Assembly: GCF_022347765.1 (NCBI RefSeq)
Contig: NZ_JAKRFZ010000005.1
Span: 1-64,000, forward strand
DNA length: 64,000 nucleotides
Source: Pseudoalteromonas sp. OOF1S-7
Lineage (GTDB): Bacteria; Pseudomonadota; Gammaproteobacteria; Enterobacterales; Alteromonadaceae
Reading direction: 5' to 3'
Made by a program: the position numbers and the translations under genes. A model generated the notes under the pieces. That model was not told where the DNA came from, ran no database searches, and saw only the letters and a program-made list of their open reading frames with translations. This document shows positions 17,582-26,606 of the stretch, piece after piece (positions within the stretch are counted from its first letter, which is position 1; every line of letters starts with the position of its first letter).

Positions 17582-19225
17582 CTAGTCTTGCGCATACCGC
17601 AGCTGGCCCGCGATCCAGGTTTGCTTAACCTGAATGTCTCGAATGGCTTGTTCCGGTACTTTGAAATAATCTTTGTCTACCAGAATAAAATCTGCCCATT
17701 TCCCTTGTTCCAGGCTCCCTAGTTTGAATTCCTGAAAGGCTGCATAGGCTGCGTCGAGCGTAAACGCCTGCAGAGCCTGTGTCCGGGTCAGTCTCTCGTG
17801 ATTGCGCCAGCCTTGTTGTGGAATCTGTTGTGCATTCATACGAGTGATAGCAGCGTGTAAGCCGTGAAACGGATTGGCCAGTTCCACCGGAAAATCTGAC
17901 CCTGCCGCCACTTTGCTGCCCTGTTGTAAAAAGGTTTGCCAGGCGTACGCGCCCCTGAGCTGTTCGTCGGTCAGTCTTTGCTCCGCCATATGCATGTCAG
18001 AAGTCGCGTGGACTGGTTGCATCGACGGTATGATATCCAGGGTTTTAAATCTCGGGATGTCTTCTGGTTCAACAATCTGGGCATGCTCTATTCTGTTTCT
18101 CAGCAATTTGCCACCCGTTGTTTTAAATACTTCTTCATAACTATCTAATACCAATCTGTTGGCGCGATCGCCGATGGCATGCGTATGCGCGCTGAAGCCA
18201 TGTTTAACGGCTTGTGCTATCAGCTGTTCGAGGTGTTGTGGTTGCTCCAGCATTAAGCCCCGATAGCCCTGACGGTCTTTGTAGTCTTTGAGTAATGCGG
18301 CACCACGGCTGCCTAATGCACCATCTGCGTAAATTTTCACACTGCGAATAGACAACATATCGCGTTTATCTTTAACGATGCCGGCTTGCAGCATGCTGTC
18401 GAGCTGAGGATCTGCGGCACTGAGCATCGCGTATACACGCAACGGCAAGGTCTGACTTTGTGCCCTGCTTTGGTAAAGCTTCCAGGTCTGCTTGTCAATA
18501 CCGGCGTCATGGGCACTGGTTATGCCCAGGCTAAGTAAGTGTTCACCAGCCTTGTTCAGAGCTTGATTTAGGTGCGCCGTAGACGTCGGGGGAATGTGTT
18601 TTTTTACCAGATTTTCCGCTTTGTCAATAAATACACCGGTTGGATTGCCTGATGGATGACGCAGGATCTCGCCGCCAGCGGGAGACGTTGCTTGTGCATC
18701 AATGCCTGCCAGTTTCATGGCCATACTATTGACCCAGATGGCGTGTCCATCGACTCTCGTCAGTACCACAGGCCTGTCCTTGACAAATTTATCCAGATCA
18801 GCTGCTGTAGGGAAGTTGCTCGGCGTCCAGCGTGTCTGATCCCAGCCTCGTCCCAGGATCCAGCCCTTCGGATTTTGCTCGCTAAATGCGACAAGCTGCT
18901 GGCCAACTTGTTCCACGGAGTTGGCTTCACGAATATCGAGTCGGGATAAATTATTACCCAGTCCAATAATATGGCCATGGGCGTCAATCAGCCCGGGCAA
19001 TAAGGTCATCCCCTGGCCATCGAATTTTTGGGCTTTGGGGTATTGCGTGGCGAGTTGTTTGTCGCCTGTTTTGACGACTTTACCATCTTTAATCACCAGC
19101 GTAGAAAAGGCATTGATCTCACCGCTTCTTGTAGGGGTATAACCGTTGACATTGTGTACCAGTGTGAACTGCGCCATGCTGAGTCCACTAAACAAGGTCA
19201 GCGCCAGGTAAATAAACCGGATCAT
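17582..19225 (-). CDS. secreted amidohydrolase (YtcJ-like metal-dependent hydrolase)
   Basis: Amidohydrolase superfamily, family 3 type. A signal peptide (MIRFIYLALTLFSGLSMA) suggests periplasmic location. Metal-site motifs seen: LLPGLIDAHGHI (HxH, about residues 77-88), YADGALGSRGAALL, SAHTHAIGDRANRL, RIEHAQIV, and a late AAGSDFPVE (Asp). These match YtcJ-like enzymes. The 547-residue length is typical. The substrate is unknown; amides, carbamates or cyclic imides are possible. It is convergent with the YgjV-like gene and divergent from the DUF1543 gene. Confidence 0.85.
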   Translation of the reverse strand: MIRFIYLALTLFSGLSMAQFTLVHNVNGYTPTRSGEINAFSTLVIKDGKVVKTGDKQLATQYPKAQKFDGQGMTLLPGLIDAHGHIIGLGNNLSRLDIREANSVEQVGQQLVAFSEQNPKGWILGRGWDQTRWTPSNFPTAADLDKFVKDRPVVLTRVDGHAIWVNSMAMKLAGIDAQATSPAGGEILRHPSGNPTGVFIDKAENLVKKHIPPTSTAHLNQALNKAGEHLLSLGITSAHDAGIDKQTWKLYQSRAQSQTLPLRVYAMLSAADPQLDSMLQAGIVKDKRDMLSIRSVKIYADGALGSRGAALLKDYKDRQGYRGLMLEQPQHLEQLIAQAVKHGFSAHTHAIGDRANRLVLDSYEEVFKTTGGKLLRNRIEHAQIVEPEDIPRFKTLDIIPSMQPVHATSDMHMAEQRLTDEQLRGAYAWQTFLQQGSKVAAGSDFPVELANPFHGLHAAITRMNAQQIPQQGWRNHERLTRTQALQAFTLDAAYAAFQEFKLGSLEQGKWADFILVDKDYFKVPEQAIRDIQVKQTWIAGQLRYAQD

Positions 19226-19359
19226 GACAGGAATTTCCTTGTGCTATTTTATTCGTTTAGCAACCAATACCGCATTTTGCCCAAAAAAGACATTGAACTG
19301 AGACAGAAAAACCGTTGTGATAACATCATTGCGAGAATGTACTTTTTATAGGGTCAATA

Positions 19360-19860
19360 ATGCAGTTATTTATGGTTTATCTGGGTGGTCGCCTGAGTGG
19401 TTGCCACATTGAAATGCATGATATTCGTTTTGTGGTCGGCGAGCGTATCGAAGATACATTCGGGGAGCTTAAACAACAATGGGTTGGTGATAAGGACAAG
19501 GTGCATATGGACAGCTATGTTGCACTTGAGCATATTGATGGCTTCCAGATACAGCTGGTCAGTGAGCCGCCTGTGCAAAAACCTAAGCTCTATTTTGTCA
19601 ACCTGGGCGGGTACCGGCACGACAGCCTGGCGGAGCAGCATGCATTTGGCTTGTTTGTCGCGCCTACAGCTCAGGTTGCCAAAGCGCGGGCCCTGGACAC
19701 CTTGCTGCCGGGGGTGGACTTACCACACAAAGATGACTTGTATGCCGTGGATGATTGTATGGCGATAGATTTGATTGACGGGCAGCATTATGTCCGTCTG
19801 ACACCCAGTGGCCGGTCACAACCGCTTACACCGCAGTGGTTTGGCTACCATAAACTGTAA
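19360..19860 (+). CDS. DUF1543 family protein
   Basis: 166 residues matching the DUF1543 pattern: MQLFMVYLGGRLSGCHIEMHDIRFVVGE at the start, YFVNLGGYRHDSLAEQHAFGLFVA in the middle, HKDDLYAVDDCMAIDLI near the end. The family is thought to have an internally repeated fold; its function is unknown. No membrane segment or signal is visible. AGGG precedes the ATG by about 6 nt. It stands alone between an amidohydrolase and a small membrane gene. Confidence 0.85.
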   Translation: MQLFMVYLGGRLSGCHIEMHDIRFVVGERIEDTFGELKQQWVGDKDKVHMDSYVALEHIDGFQIQLVSEPPVQKPKLYFVNLGGYRHDSLAEQHAFGLFVAPTAQVAKARALDTLLPGVDLPHKDDLYAVDDCMAIDLIDGQHYVRLTPSGRSQPLTPQWFGYHKL

Positions 19861-19876
19861 CGCGATCCGCAGAGGG

Positions 19877-20080
19877 TTATTCCTCTTTGTCGGCCTTAAT
19901 TGCGATTCGGATGGCAATAATGACGATGGCAAACATCAGAAAAGGGAGCGCCGCTAAGGCATATTCCGCGATATGACTGTCCTGATAGTTGGGTTGCAAA
20001 ATAAAGTGCCCGCCAATGCATAAGGCGATACTGACAAAGAGTAAAGGTAGCATTTTCAGTTCTTTATTAGGTTTGCTCAT
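19877..20080 (-). CDS. small two-segment membrane protein, unknown
   Basis: 67 residues: a short polar N-terminus (MSKPNKELK), a hydrophobic segment (MLPLLFVSIALCIGGHFI), a loop, a second segment (YALAALPFLMFAIVIIAIRIAI) and a charged tail (KADKEE). I chose ATG 20080; the longer frame to 20230 adds a lysine-rich stretch with no SD. It is convergent with the DUF1543 gene (16 bp gap) and divergent from proB. No family recognised. Confidence 0.6.
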   Translation of the reverse strand: MSKPNKELKMLPLLFVSIALCIGGHFILQPNYQDSHIAEYALAALPFLMFAIVIIAIRIAIKADKEE

Positions 20081-20259
20081 GGTTTTAGCCTGTACAGTGC
20101 GTTTCATCACAGGCTTTTTAAACGAGTTGACCTTACAACGCAAGCCATTGTCGGTGTTTCTTTGATCCAGCCCCTTTTTTACCCTGCCATTTTTTTGCCT
20201 GCACCTTCGTGATATAACAAAGCCCAACACCTGTCATTTGTACAGTGAGGGAATGAGGA

Positions 20260-21384
20260 ATGAAGAAAAGTAAGGTAATCGTGATCAAGCTCGGCACCAG
20301 TGTCTTAACCGCAGGTACGGACAAGCTCAATAAGCCGCGCATGATTGACATTGTGACCCAGTGTATAGCGCTCAAGCAGCAAGGTTATCAGCCGGTACTG
20401 GTCTCCAGCGGTGCAGTGGCCGCGGGCAGAGATGCTGTTGAGCACAGTGTCGGAGTCTCTATTGCTGAAAAGCAGATGCTTGCCGCCATAGGCCAGGGTC
20501 AATTGATCCACCTGTGGCAGTCGCTGTTTGCGCTGTACGACCAGCCCGTGGCACAGCTGCTGTTAACCCGTGCCGATGTCGAAGACAGAGGACGTTACCT
20601 CAACGCACGCGATACCATTACCCAGCTGTTAAAGCATCAGGTAGTCCCCATCGTCAACGAAAACGATGCGGTTGCAACCTCTGAAATCAAAGTGGGTGAC
20701 AACGACAATCTGTCGGCGCTGGTGGCTATTCTGGCCAATGCCGATAAGCTGCTGTTGCTGACAGATCAGCCCGGCTTGTTTACGGCCGATCCGCGCAATA
20801 ACCCCACCGCGACGCTGATCTCAGAAGTGGAATTAATCGATCAATCACTGATGGCGCTAGCGGGGGGGGCTGGAAGTAAATTGGGAACTGGTGGCATGTA
20901 TACAAAACTCGAAGCGGCGCGCACAGCGCAGCGTGCAGGGATTGAGACCATTATTGCCAAAGGTGCTGAACCACAGGTGATTGAGCAAGTGCTGGCTGGC
21001 ACGGCGCAAAGTACCACGTTTGTGCGTTTTGATGCACCGCTTGAGGGGCGTAAAAAATGGCTGTTGTCAGGCCCAAAATCGACCGGCTTTGTGCACTGTG
21101 ACACCGGTGCAGTTGCGGCCATCAGCCATCAGGGCGCAAGTCTGCTGGCCAAAGGTATAGTAGCGATTGGCGGCGAGTTTACACGTGGCGATGTGATTGA
21201 AATTCGCGATCTGGATGATCAGCTGGTCGCTAAGGGGCTGAGCGCTTTTGATCATCAGGAAATGGATCAAATCAAGCGGCTGCACAGCAGTGAGATCCCG
21301 CTAGTATTAGGTTATCCGGCCTCTAATGTTGTGGTACATCGTGACGATTTAGTGTTGCTGGATATCTACGCTGGCTCTGTTTGA
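20260..21384 (+). CDS. proB: ProB, glutamate 5-kinase
   Basis: First step of proline synthesis: phosphorylates glutamate to gamma-glutamyl phosphate; feedback-inhibited by proline in the family. The N-terminal amino-acid-kinase domain shows VIKLGTSVLT, VSSGAVAAGR, NENDAVAT and GDNDNLSALVA, plus GTGGMYTKLEAA. A C-terminal PUA domain (about residues 280-370) is present. 374 residues, typical. proA, often adjacent, is not here. GAGGA precedes the ATG. Confidence 0.96.
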   Translation: MKKSKVIVIKLGTSVLTAGTDKLNKPRMIDIVTQCIALKQQGYQPVLVSSGAVAAGRDAVEHSVGVSIAEKQMLAAIGQGQLIHLWQSLFALYDQPVAQLLLTRADVEDRGRYLNARDTITQLLKHQVVPIVNENDAVATSEIKVGDNDNLSALVAILANADKLLLLTDQPGLFTADPRNNPTATLISEVELIDQSLMALAGGAGSKLGTGGMYTKLEAARTAQRAGIETIIAKGAEPQVIEQVLAGTAQSTTFVRFDAPLEGRKKWLLSGPKSTGFVHCDTGAVAAISHQGASLLAKGIVAIGGEFTRGDVIEIRDLDDQLVAKGLSAFDHQEMDQIKRLHSSEIPLVLGYPASNVVVHRDDLVLLDIYAGSV

Positions 21385-21496
21385 CACCTCGCTTGCCGAC
21401 TGTATTCTCGGTTCAGCAGGTGCCCGTGCGGGCAATTATTGAAAGCTGGTAAATAAACGCTAATCTTTAGGGTGAATCTGATCACCGGATAGCCAT

Positions 21497-22450
21497 GTGA
21501 CTAAATCCACCTGCGGACACGAATACACCATCAGCTTATTGCAGCTCAAAGAAGAGCGCGCTTTGTATCAGCAGTTTTGTCATATTCTGACATCACTGCT
21601 GCCAGGCGTGGCGCTGAGCTTTTTTATTCGTCCAAGCCTGTCTCGCAAAGAGGCGCTTAAACAGGTTTATCAGCAACATGTGCGCCAGCCATTGCTGTTA
21701 GATGAGATGCTGGAAAAAGCCCGCCAGTGCAGGGGGAAGCCTGCGTTAATCAGCAAGTCCTATACCTGTATGCCGCTACGACTTGACGAGCAGGTCTTAG
21801 GTTTATTGTGGATCTATGAGACATTAACCCCGGCTAATTGCAATCTGACTGCCCATCTAATGAATGTGTTTTTCCATCAGCTGCATACTTTGGCATTGGC
21901 ACGCGTCGACCCCTTATCTCAGCTGCTGAACCGGCAAACCTTTGATGAAAAGGTCCTTGAAATCGCGTCTGGTCAGGGATTTTTGCAGCCTCGAGAGGAG
22001 TCAGACCCCCGCGGTTGGTATCTGGCACTGTTCGACATCGATCACTTTAAACGCGTGAATGATTCCTTTGGCCACGTGATTGGCGACGAGGTGATCTTAT
22101 TAACCGCTCAGCATCTGAAAGACAATTTTCGCGCCGAAGACTACGTGTTTCGCTATGGTGGTGAAGAGTTTGCGGTATTGTTTCAGGCGCATAGTGAGGA
22201 TGAAGCGCAATCACTGTTGGACCGGGTCCGCAAGGTGATAGGTCAGGTGGCATTTCCTCAGGTGGGTAACATTACGCTCAGCGGCGGCTATACCGAGGTA
22301 ACGGATGTGATGCAAGTATCTGAATTGGTCAATCAGGCAGATATGGCCTTGTATCATGCCAAACAGCATGGTCGCGACAAGGTCGTTTTTTATGGCGCAT
22401 TGGGGCTGACTTCTCCTCAGCTCATGACCTCAGATATTGAACTTTTTTAA
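21497..22450 (+). CDS. GGDEF diguanylate cyclase
   Basis: Makes cyclic di-GMP from GTP. The N-terminal ~140 residues look like a degenerate GAF-type sensor domain with no clear ligand motif. The C-terminal GGDEF domain begins near DPLSQLLNRQTF, contains FDIDHFKRVNDSFGH and an intact YGGEEF active site (about nt 22155-22172). An inhibitory-site RxxD (RAED) lies exactly five residues before GGEEF, so product inhibition is likely. There are no membrane segments. The GTG 21497 start has only a weak SD, so the N-terminus is uncertain. It follows proB by about 110 bp, probably as a separate unit. Confidence 0.9.
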   Translation: MTKSTCGHEYTISLLQLKEERALYQQFCHILTSLLPGVALSFFIRPSLSRKEALKQVYQQHVRQPLLLDEMLEKARQCRGKPALISKSYTCMPLRLDEQVLGLLWIYETLTPANCNLTAHLMNVFFHQLHTLALARVDPLSQLLNRQTFDEKVLEIASGQGFLQPREESDPRGWYLALFDIDHFKRVNDSFGHVIGDEVILLTAQHLKDNFRAEDYVFRYGGEEFAVLFQAHSEDEAQSLLDRVRKVIGQVAFPQVGNITLSGGYTEVTDVMQVSELVNQADMALYHAKQHGRDKVVFYGALGLTSPQLMTSDIELF

Positions 22451-22519
22451 GTCAAGTGGTACCAAAACTCCTGCCAGTTTGTGCTATTCTACGCGCCATA
22501 TGAAACCTGGAGTATGACA

Positions 22520-22885
22520 ATGAAATTAATCCGTATGCTGCTTGGCAGCCTAATCTTGGCGTTTGATTTTATCTTTACCCCGCGCAGCAAAAAGCGTCCG
22601 GCAGACGCACAAGCCAAGCTGGATGCGCAAACCGCAAAATTAAAGCTGTATCAGTTCAAAGGGTGTCCGTTTTGCGTCAAGGTACGCCGTGCTGCTAAAC
22701 GCGAGGGCCTGAAACTGGAAACTCGTGATGCTAAGAATAATCAGGAGTATCGCCAGGAGTTGCAAGAGCACGGGGGGAAAATTAAAGTGCCATGCCTTCG
22801 TATCGAAGAGCAACATCAGGTTACCTGGCTATATGAATCAAACGACATTGTGGCGTATTTACAAAAGCTTGAACAGGCCGCTTAA
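22520..22885 (+). CDS. membrane-anchored glutaredoxin-like protein
   Basis: 121 residues. An N-terminal hydrophobic segment (MKLIRMLLGSLILAFDFIF) may anchor or export it; after a Lys/Ala-rich linker a glutaredoxin domain carries the active site CPFC (in FKGCPFCVKVRRAA), the cis-Pro loop IKVPCLRI and WLYESNDIVAYL. Predicted thiol-disulfide reductase using glutathione. ATG 22520 is chosen because TGGAG (22508-22512) is 7 nt upstream; ATG 22514 is too close. It precedes gltX by about 100 bp. Confidence 0.88.
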   Translation: MKLIRMLLGSLILAFDFIFTPRSKKRPADAQAKLDAQTAKLKLYQFKGCPFCVKVRRAAKREGLKLETRDAKNNQEYRQELQEHGGKIKVPCLRIEEQHQVTWLYESNDIVAYLQKLEQAA

Positions 22886-22929
22886 CGGCAACACCTGGCA
22901 AACTATCTTTCAGTGGTTTGCCCATACAA

Positions 22930-22952
22930 GGGGCTATGCTAGCATTAGCCCC
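22930..22952 (+). promoter_or_regulatory. near-palindrome upstream of gltX
   Basis: GGGGCTA and TAGCCCC arms flank TGCTAGCAT, itself containing GCTAGC. It would form a strong hairpin 35 bp before gltX but lacks a T-run; a terminator for the glutaredoxin gene or a gltX leader element. Confidence 0.4.
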
Positions 22953-22986
22953 ATGACCTCATTAGACACAATTTAAGAGAAAAAAC

Positions 22987-24474
22987 ATGACTATCCGTAC
23001 GCGTGTTGCCCCGTCACCGACGGGCGATCCCCACTTAGGCACGGCCTATATTGCGTTATTCAACTACTGTTTTGCCAAGCAGCAAGGCGGTGAATTCGTA
23101 CTGCGTATCGAAGATACTGATCAGCAAAGAAGCACTCCGGAGTCAGAGCAGGCGATTATGGACAGTCTGCGCTGGCTTGGCCTGGGATGGGACCACGGAC
23201 CGGATGTCGGTGGTGAATTCGGCCCATATCGTCAGTCTGAGCGTAGCGATTTATATAAAAAATATGCGCATCAGCTGGTGGAAGAAGGTAAGGCGTTTTT
23301 CTGTTTTGCGACGGCCGAAGAACTAGACGAAATGCGCGAGCAGCAAATGGCAGAAGGCTTAAGGCCGAAATACGATGGTCGCGGTCTGAAGCTGAGCCAG
23401 GAAGAAATTCAGGCAAATCTGGATGCGGGTAAACCTTATGTGATCCGCATGATGATCCCAGCAGAAGGCAGCTTTAAGTTTAACGACTATCTGCGCGGTG
23501 AGATTGAGATCCCGTGGGAAAATGTCGACATGCAGGTACTGCTCAAAGCAGATGGCTTCCCAACTTACTTCCTGGCCAACGTAGTTGACGATCACCACAT
23601 GCAGATCAGCCATATCTTCCGTGGTGAAGAGTGGATCAACTCAGCGCCTAAGCTGTTGAAGCTGTACGAAGACTTTGGCTGGCAGGCGCCGGTACTTGGC
23701 CACCTGCCACTGCTGCGTAACCCGGATAAGTCTAAGCTGTCTAAGCGTAAAAACCCGACTTCAATTAACTACTACAAAGAAATGGGTTACCTGCCAGAAG
23801 CCGTACTAAACTACCTGGGCCGTATGGGCTGGTCTATGCCAGATGAGCGTGAAAAGTTCACCCTGGCTGAGATGATTGAACATTTCGATATGAAGCGTGT
23901 TTCACTGGGTGGGCCTGTGTTTGATATCGACAAGCTGAGTTGGCTGAATGGCCTGTGGATCCGTGAAGACTTGAGTGATGAGCAGCTGATTGAGCGCTTC
24001 GTTGACTGGAAGCTCAATGGTCAGATGCTGGCACGCGTACTACCTGAAGCCAAAACCCGAATTAATACTCTGTCGGATCTGGTTGGTCTGGCGGGTCACT
24101 TTGTCGGCGGTATTCCAGAATATGATCCTGCGTTGCTGACAGCTGGTAAAGCGGAAGAAGAAACGGTGCGTCAGGCCCTGCAATTCTTCATCTGGGAGCT
24201 GGATAAGTTACGTCAGTGGAACAAGAGTGAGGTCTTCGCGGTGGCTAAGTCAGTAGCGACTTTCCATGAGTTGAAGATCAAAGACTTCCTGGAGCCAATC
24301 TTTGTTGCTATTACCGGCAAAACTTCATCGACTTCTGTGGTTGATGCGATGGAAATCCTGGGCTCTGACTTGTCGCGTGCACGTTTACGTGTGGCACTGA
24401 ACCACCTGGGAGTGTCTAAGAAGCAAGCGAAGAAGCTGGAAAAAGCATACCGGGAATACCCCAGCATCGGGTAA
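22987..24474 (+). CDS. gltX: GltX, glutamyl-tRNA synthetase
   Basis: Charges tRNA-Glu. A class I synthetase of 495 residues. The HIGH region reads [20 protein letters not shown] and the KMSKS region reads [17 protein letters not shown] and [19 protein letters not shown] are family motifs. The HIGH-region wording (GDPHLGTAY) resembles Pseudomonas-type rather than E. coli-type GltX (from memory). It ends with a C-terminal anticodon-binding domain. A double hairpin terminator follows. Confidence 0.97.
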   Translation: MTIRTRVAPSPTGDPHLGTAYIALFNYCFAKQQGGEFVLRIEDTDQQRSTPESEQAIMDSLRWLGLGWDHGPDVGGEFGPYRQSERSDLYKKYAHQLVEEGKAFFCFATAEELDEMREQQMAEGLRPKYDGRGLKLSQEEIQANLDAGKPYVIRMMIPAEGSFKFNDYLRGEIEIPWENVDMQVLLKADGFPTYFLANVVDDHHMQISHIFRGEEWINSAPKLLKLYEDFGWQAPVLGHLPLLRNPDKSKLSKRKNPTSINYYKEMGYLPEAVLNYLGRMGWSMPDEREKFTLAEMIEHFDMKRVSLGGPVFDIDKLSWLNGLWIREDLSDEQLIERFVDWKLNGQMLARVLPEAKTRINTLSDLVGLAGHFVGGIPEYDPALLTAGKAEEETVRQALQFFIWELDKLRQWNKSEVFAVAKSVATFHELKIKDFLEPIFVAITGKTSSTSVVDAMEILGSDLSRARLRVALNHLGVSKKQAKKLEKAYREYPSIG

Positions 24475-24493
24475 TGCACGCCTGAGTATGATT

Positions 24494-24560
24494 AACCCCG
24501 CAAAGTCGGGGTTGAATGAAACGCATGTCAAAAAGGCTGAACTCAGGTTCAGCCTTTTTT
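24494..24560. terminator. tandem hairpins ending gltX; second is bidirectional
   Basis: First hairpin AACCCCG / CGGGGTT (24494-24513). Second AAAAGGCTGAAC, TCAG, GTTCAGCCTTTTTT (24531-24560), whose A-tract also serves the convergent MarR gene. Confidence 0.9.
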
Positions 24561-24565
24561 ATTGC

Positions 24566-25018
24566 CTAATTATCACTGAGCTGGCTACTTAAAAAGGTAT
24601 CCAGCAGTGCCTTAAGCTGTTGCAGATCTGCCACTGGCATATTGGTCTGTGCCAGCATTTGCTGTGGAATACAGCTACAGGCAGCCTCCAGTGCTTTTCC
24701 TGCATCGGTCAGATAAATATGACACTGACGTTCATCGCGCTCAGAGCGTACCCGTGTCACTAACGCCTGCTGTGCCAGTCGTTTGAGCAGTGGCGTGAGT
24801 GTGTTGCTGTTCAGCTGCGCTCGCTTACCTATCTCTCCGACTAATAACCCGTCCTGTTGCCACAGGATCATCAGTACTATGTACTGTGGATAGGTCAGGC
24901 CGTGGGCCTTCAATAGTGGCTGGTAGAGCCGGGTGACCTGGCGTGACGCGGCATACAGGCTAAAACATAACTGGTTGTCCAGACGCAATTGCGTGGGCTG
25001 CTCTTTCATCTTACGCAC
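24566..25018 (-). CDS. OhrR-like MarR-family peroxide-sensing repressor
   Basis: 150 residues with a MarR winged helix (LVGEIGKRAQLNSNTLTPLLKRLAQQALVTR, wing RSERDERQCHIYLTDAGK). The N-terminal LDNQLCFSLYAASR carries the cysteine that senses organic peroxides in OhrR. It overlaps the 3' end of the upstream peroxidase gene by 8 bp, so the two form an operon. GTG 25018 is the start given; ATG 25009 is nearly as good. Likely represses the operon through the palindrome at 25509-25530. Confidence 0.88.
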   Translation of the reverse strand: MRKMKEQPTQLRLDNQLCFSLYAASRQVTRLYQPLLKAHGLTYPQYIVLMILWQQDGLLVGEIGKRAQLNSNTLTPLLKRLAQQALVTRVRSERDERQCHIYLTDAGKALEAACSCIPQQMLAQTNMPVADLQQLKALLDTFLSSQLSDN

Positions 25019-25493
25019 TTAAAGCTTTTTCAATATCTTTGCTTATTTTCTCAGGTTTTGTGGTTGGTGCATAGCGCGCCAGTGGCTGACCGTCTTTACC
25101 CAGCAGGAACTTAGTAAAGTTCCACTTAATTTTGTTGCCAAATAAGCCGGGCAGGGCGTCTTTGAGGTAGCCATACAGCGGGTGAGCATTGTCACCATTG
25201 ACCTCAATTTTCTCCATCATCTGAAAATCAACCCCGTAGTTGATCAGGCAGCCCTGTTGGATCTCGCTGGCACTGCCGGGCTCCTGTTGGCCAAACTGGT
25301 TACAGGGAAAACCAATGATAGCCAGGCCTTGTTTTGCATACCGCTCATGTAGCGCCTGAAGCCCTTCATACTGCGGCGTCAGCCCGCACTGGCTGGCGGT
25401 ATTCACAACCAGCACCACCTTGCCCTGCAGGCTGCTAAACTCAAAGGGTTGTCCTTGCAGTGTATTGGCACTGAATTCGTATAGTTTGGTCAT
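25011..25493 (-). CDS. glutathione peroxidase family protein
   Basis: Thiol peroxidase reducing H2O2 or lipid hydroperoxides. The 160 residues show NTASQCGLTPQYEGL with the peroxidatic Cys36 (Cys, not selenocysteine), GFPCNQFGQQEPG and WNFTKFLLG, the usual Cys-Gln-Trp-Asn site. There is no signal peptide, so it is cytoplasmic. It is the first gene of an operon with the OhrR-like regulator, an arrangement in which gpx takes the place more often held by ohr. Confidence 0.93.
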   Translation of the reverse strand: MTKLYEFSANTLQGQPFEFSSLQGKVVLVVNTASQCGLTPQYEGLQALHERYAKQGLAIIGFPCNQFGQQEPGSASEIQQGCLINYGVDFQMMEKIEVNGDNAHPLYGYLKDALPGLFGNKIKWNFTKFLLGKDGQPLARYAPTTKPEKISKDIEKALSA

Positions 25494-25508
25494 TTTAAAT
25501 CTCTCAAG

Positions 25509-25530
25509 ATTATATCGTGTGCGATATAAT
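25509..25530. promoter_or_regulatory. operator palindrome before the gpx-ohrR-like operon
   Basis: ATTATATCG-TGTG-CGATATAAT: perfect 9-bp arms, 16 bp before the peroxidase ATG. By position and symmetry, a MarR/OhrR operator. Confidence 0.75.
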
Positions 25531-25578
25531 TTAGTGTAACCAAGTTAAGAGATCAAGTTTTATTCAGTCAGGCATTTG

Positions 25579-26454
25579 CTAGTCGGTCGACGTATTAAAA
25601 CGATCTAACAGAAAATCAATGAGTAAGCGCACACGGTACGGCATCAGATCTTTGCGCGGGTAAACCAGCCAGGAGGCATTGTCCGTGACCTGGAACTCGT
25701 CCAGCAGGGTGATCAGCGCGCCCGAAGCAAGATGCGGTTCAACAATATCACGCGCCAGGTGTGAAATGCCAAGACCTTGCAGGCAGGCCTGCAACAGCGC
25801 ATGCGGGTGATTGGTCCGCCAGTTCCCGCTGACTTTAACCTCCTCAATGTTGTCGTCGATGGCAAAGCGCCAGCGGTTATTGGCAGCCAGCAGGCAGTTG
25901 TGCTGACTCAGTTGATGGGGGTGTGTGGGCGCCGGGTGTTTATTGAGATAGTCTGGGCTGGCAACCAAAGTCATAGGTCTGGGAGTCAGTCTTCGGGCTA
26001 TCAGACTGGAGTCGCGCATCCGACCAAAGCGAATAGCCAGGTCAAAGCCATCCTCAACCAAATCGACATTACGGTTATTAAAATCAATATCTACGGTGAC
26101 TTCCGGGTATTGAAGGCAAAACTCAGCGATCACGGGTGCAACGGTATTCGCGACAAAATCTCCGGCACCGGTAATGCGTATGTGTCCTTTAGGTATTTGT
26201 TGGCCACCAAGTAGTTGGTCATTTGCTTCGCTGAGTTCCTGCTGGATCAATTTAAGCCTGGCGGCGTAGTGCTTGCCTGCGTCGGTGAGGTTAATGCTGC
26301 GCGTCGTACGTTGCAGCAGCAGAGTCCCCAGTCGTTGTTCCAGCTGTTGGATCTGACGACTGACATGGGAGGTTGATACATCGAGCGCCTGAGCGGCTTT
26401 GCTGAAGCTGCCTTGTTCTACGACGGCAAGAAAAATATCCAGGCCCTGCCACAT
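25579..26454 (-). CDS. LysR-family transcriptional regulator
   Basis: 291 residues: an N-terminal helix-turn-helix (FLAVVEQGSFSKAAQALDVSTSHVSRQIQQLEQRLG) and a substrate-binding domain resembling the CrgA/YafC-type subgroup (ITGAGDFVANTVAPVIAEF, DLAIRFGRMRDSSLIARRL). It is divergent from an iron-type alcohol dehydrogenase gene with a palindrome between them, so it probably controls that gene. The inducer is unknown. Confidence 0.9.
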   Translation of the reverse strand: MWQGLDIFLAVVEQGSFSKAAQALDVSTSHVSRQIQQLEQRLGTLLLQRTTRSINLTDAGKHYAARLKLIQQELSEANDQLLGGQQIPKGHIRITGAGDFVANTVAPVIAEFCLQYPEVTVDIDFNNRNVDLVEDGFDLAIRFGRMRDSSLIARRLTPRPMTLVASPDYLNKHPAPTHPHQLSQHNCLLAANNRWRFAIDDNIEEVKVSGNWRTNHPHALLQACLQGLGISHLARDIVEPHLASGALITLLDEFQVTDNASWLVYPRKDLMPYRVRLLIDFLLDRFNTSTD

Positions 26455-26480
26455 TTTTATCTCTCCAGTGCAAGTAATAG

Positions 26481-26499
26481 CAATATAATATTTATATTG
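26481..26499. promoter_or_regulatory. palindrome between the LysR and alcohol dehydrogenase genes
   Basis: CAATATAA-TAT-TTATATTG, perfect arms, 27 bp before the LysR start. Fits a LysR-type operator (dyad in a divergent promoter region). Confidence 0.55.
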
Positions 26500-26606
26500 T
26501 TGCTGTATGGCAAAATTAATTTGCTCATTGATTAATGATCATTTATGCCAGGAGGGCTAGACTGGGGTCCGTTTCATATCCAGTCATATATTAACAGGAA
26601 CAGAGC

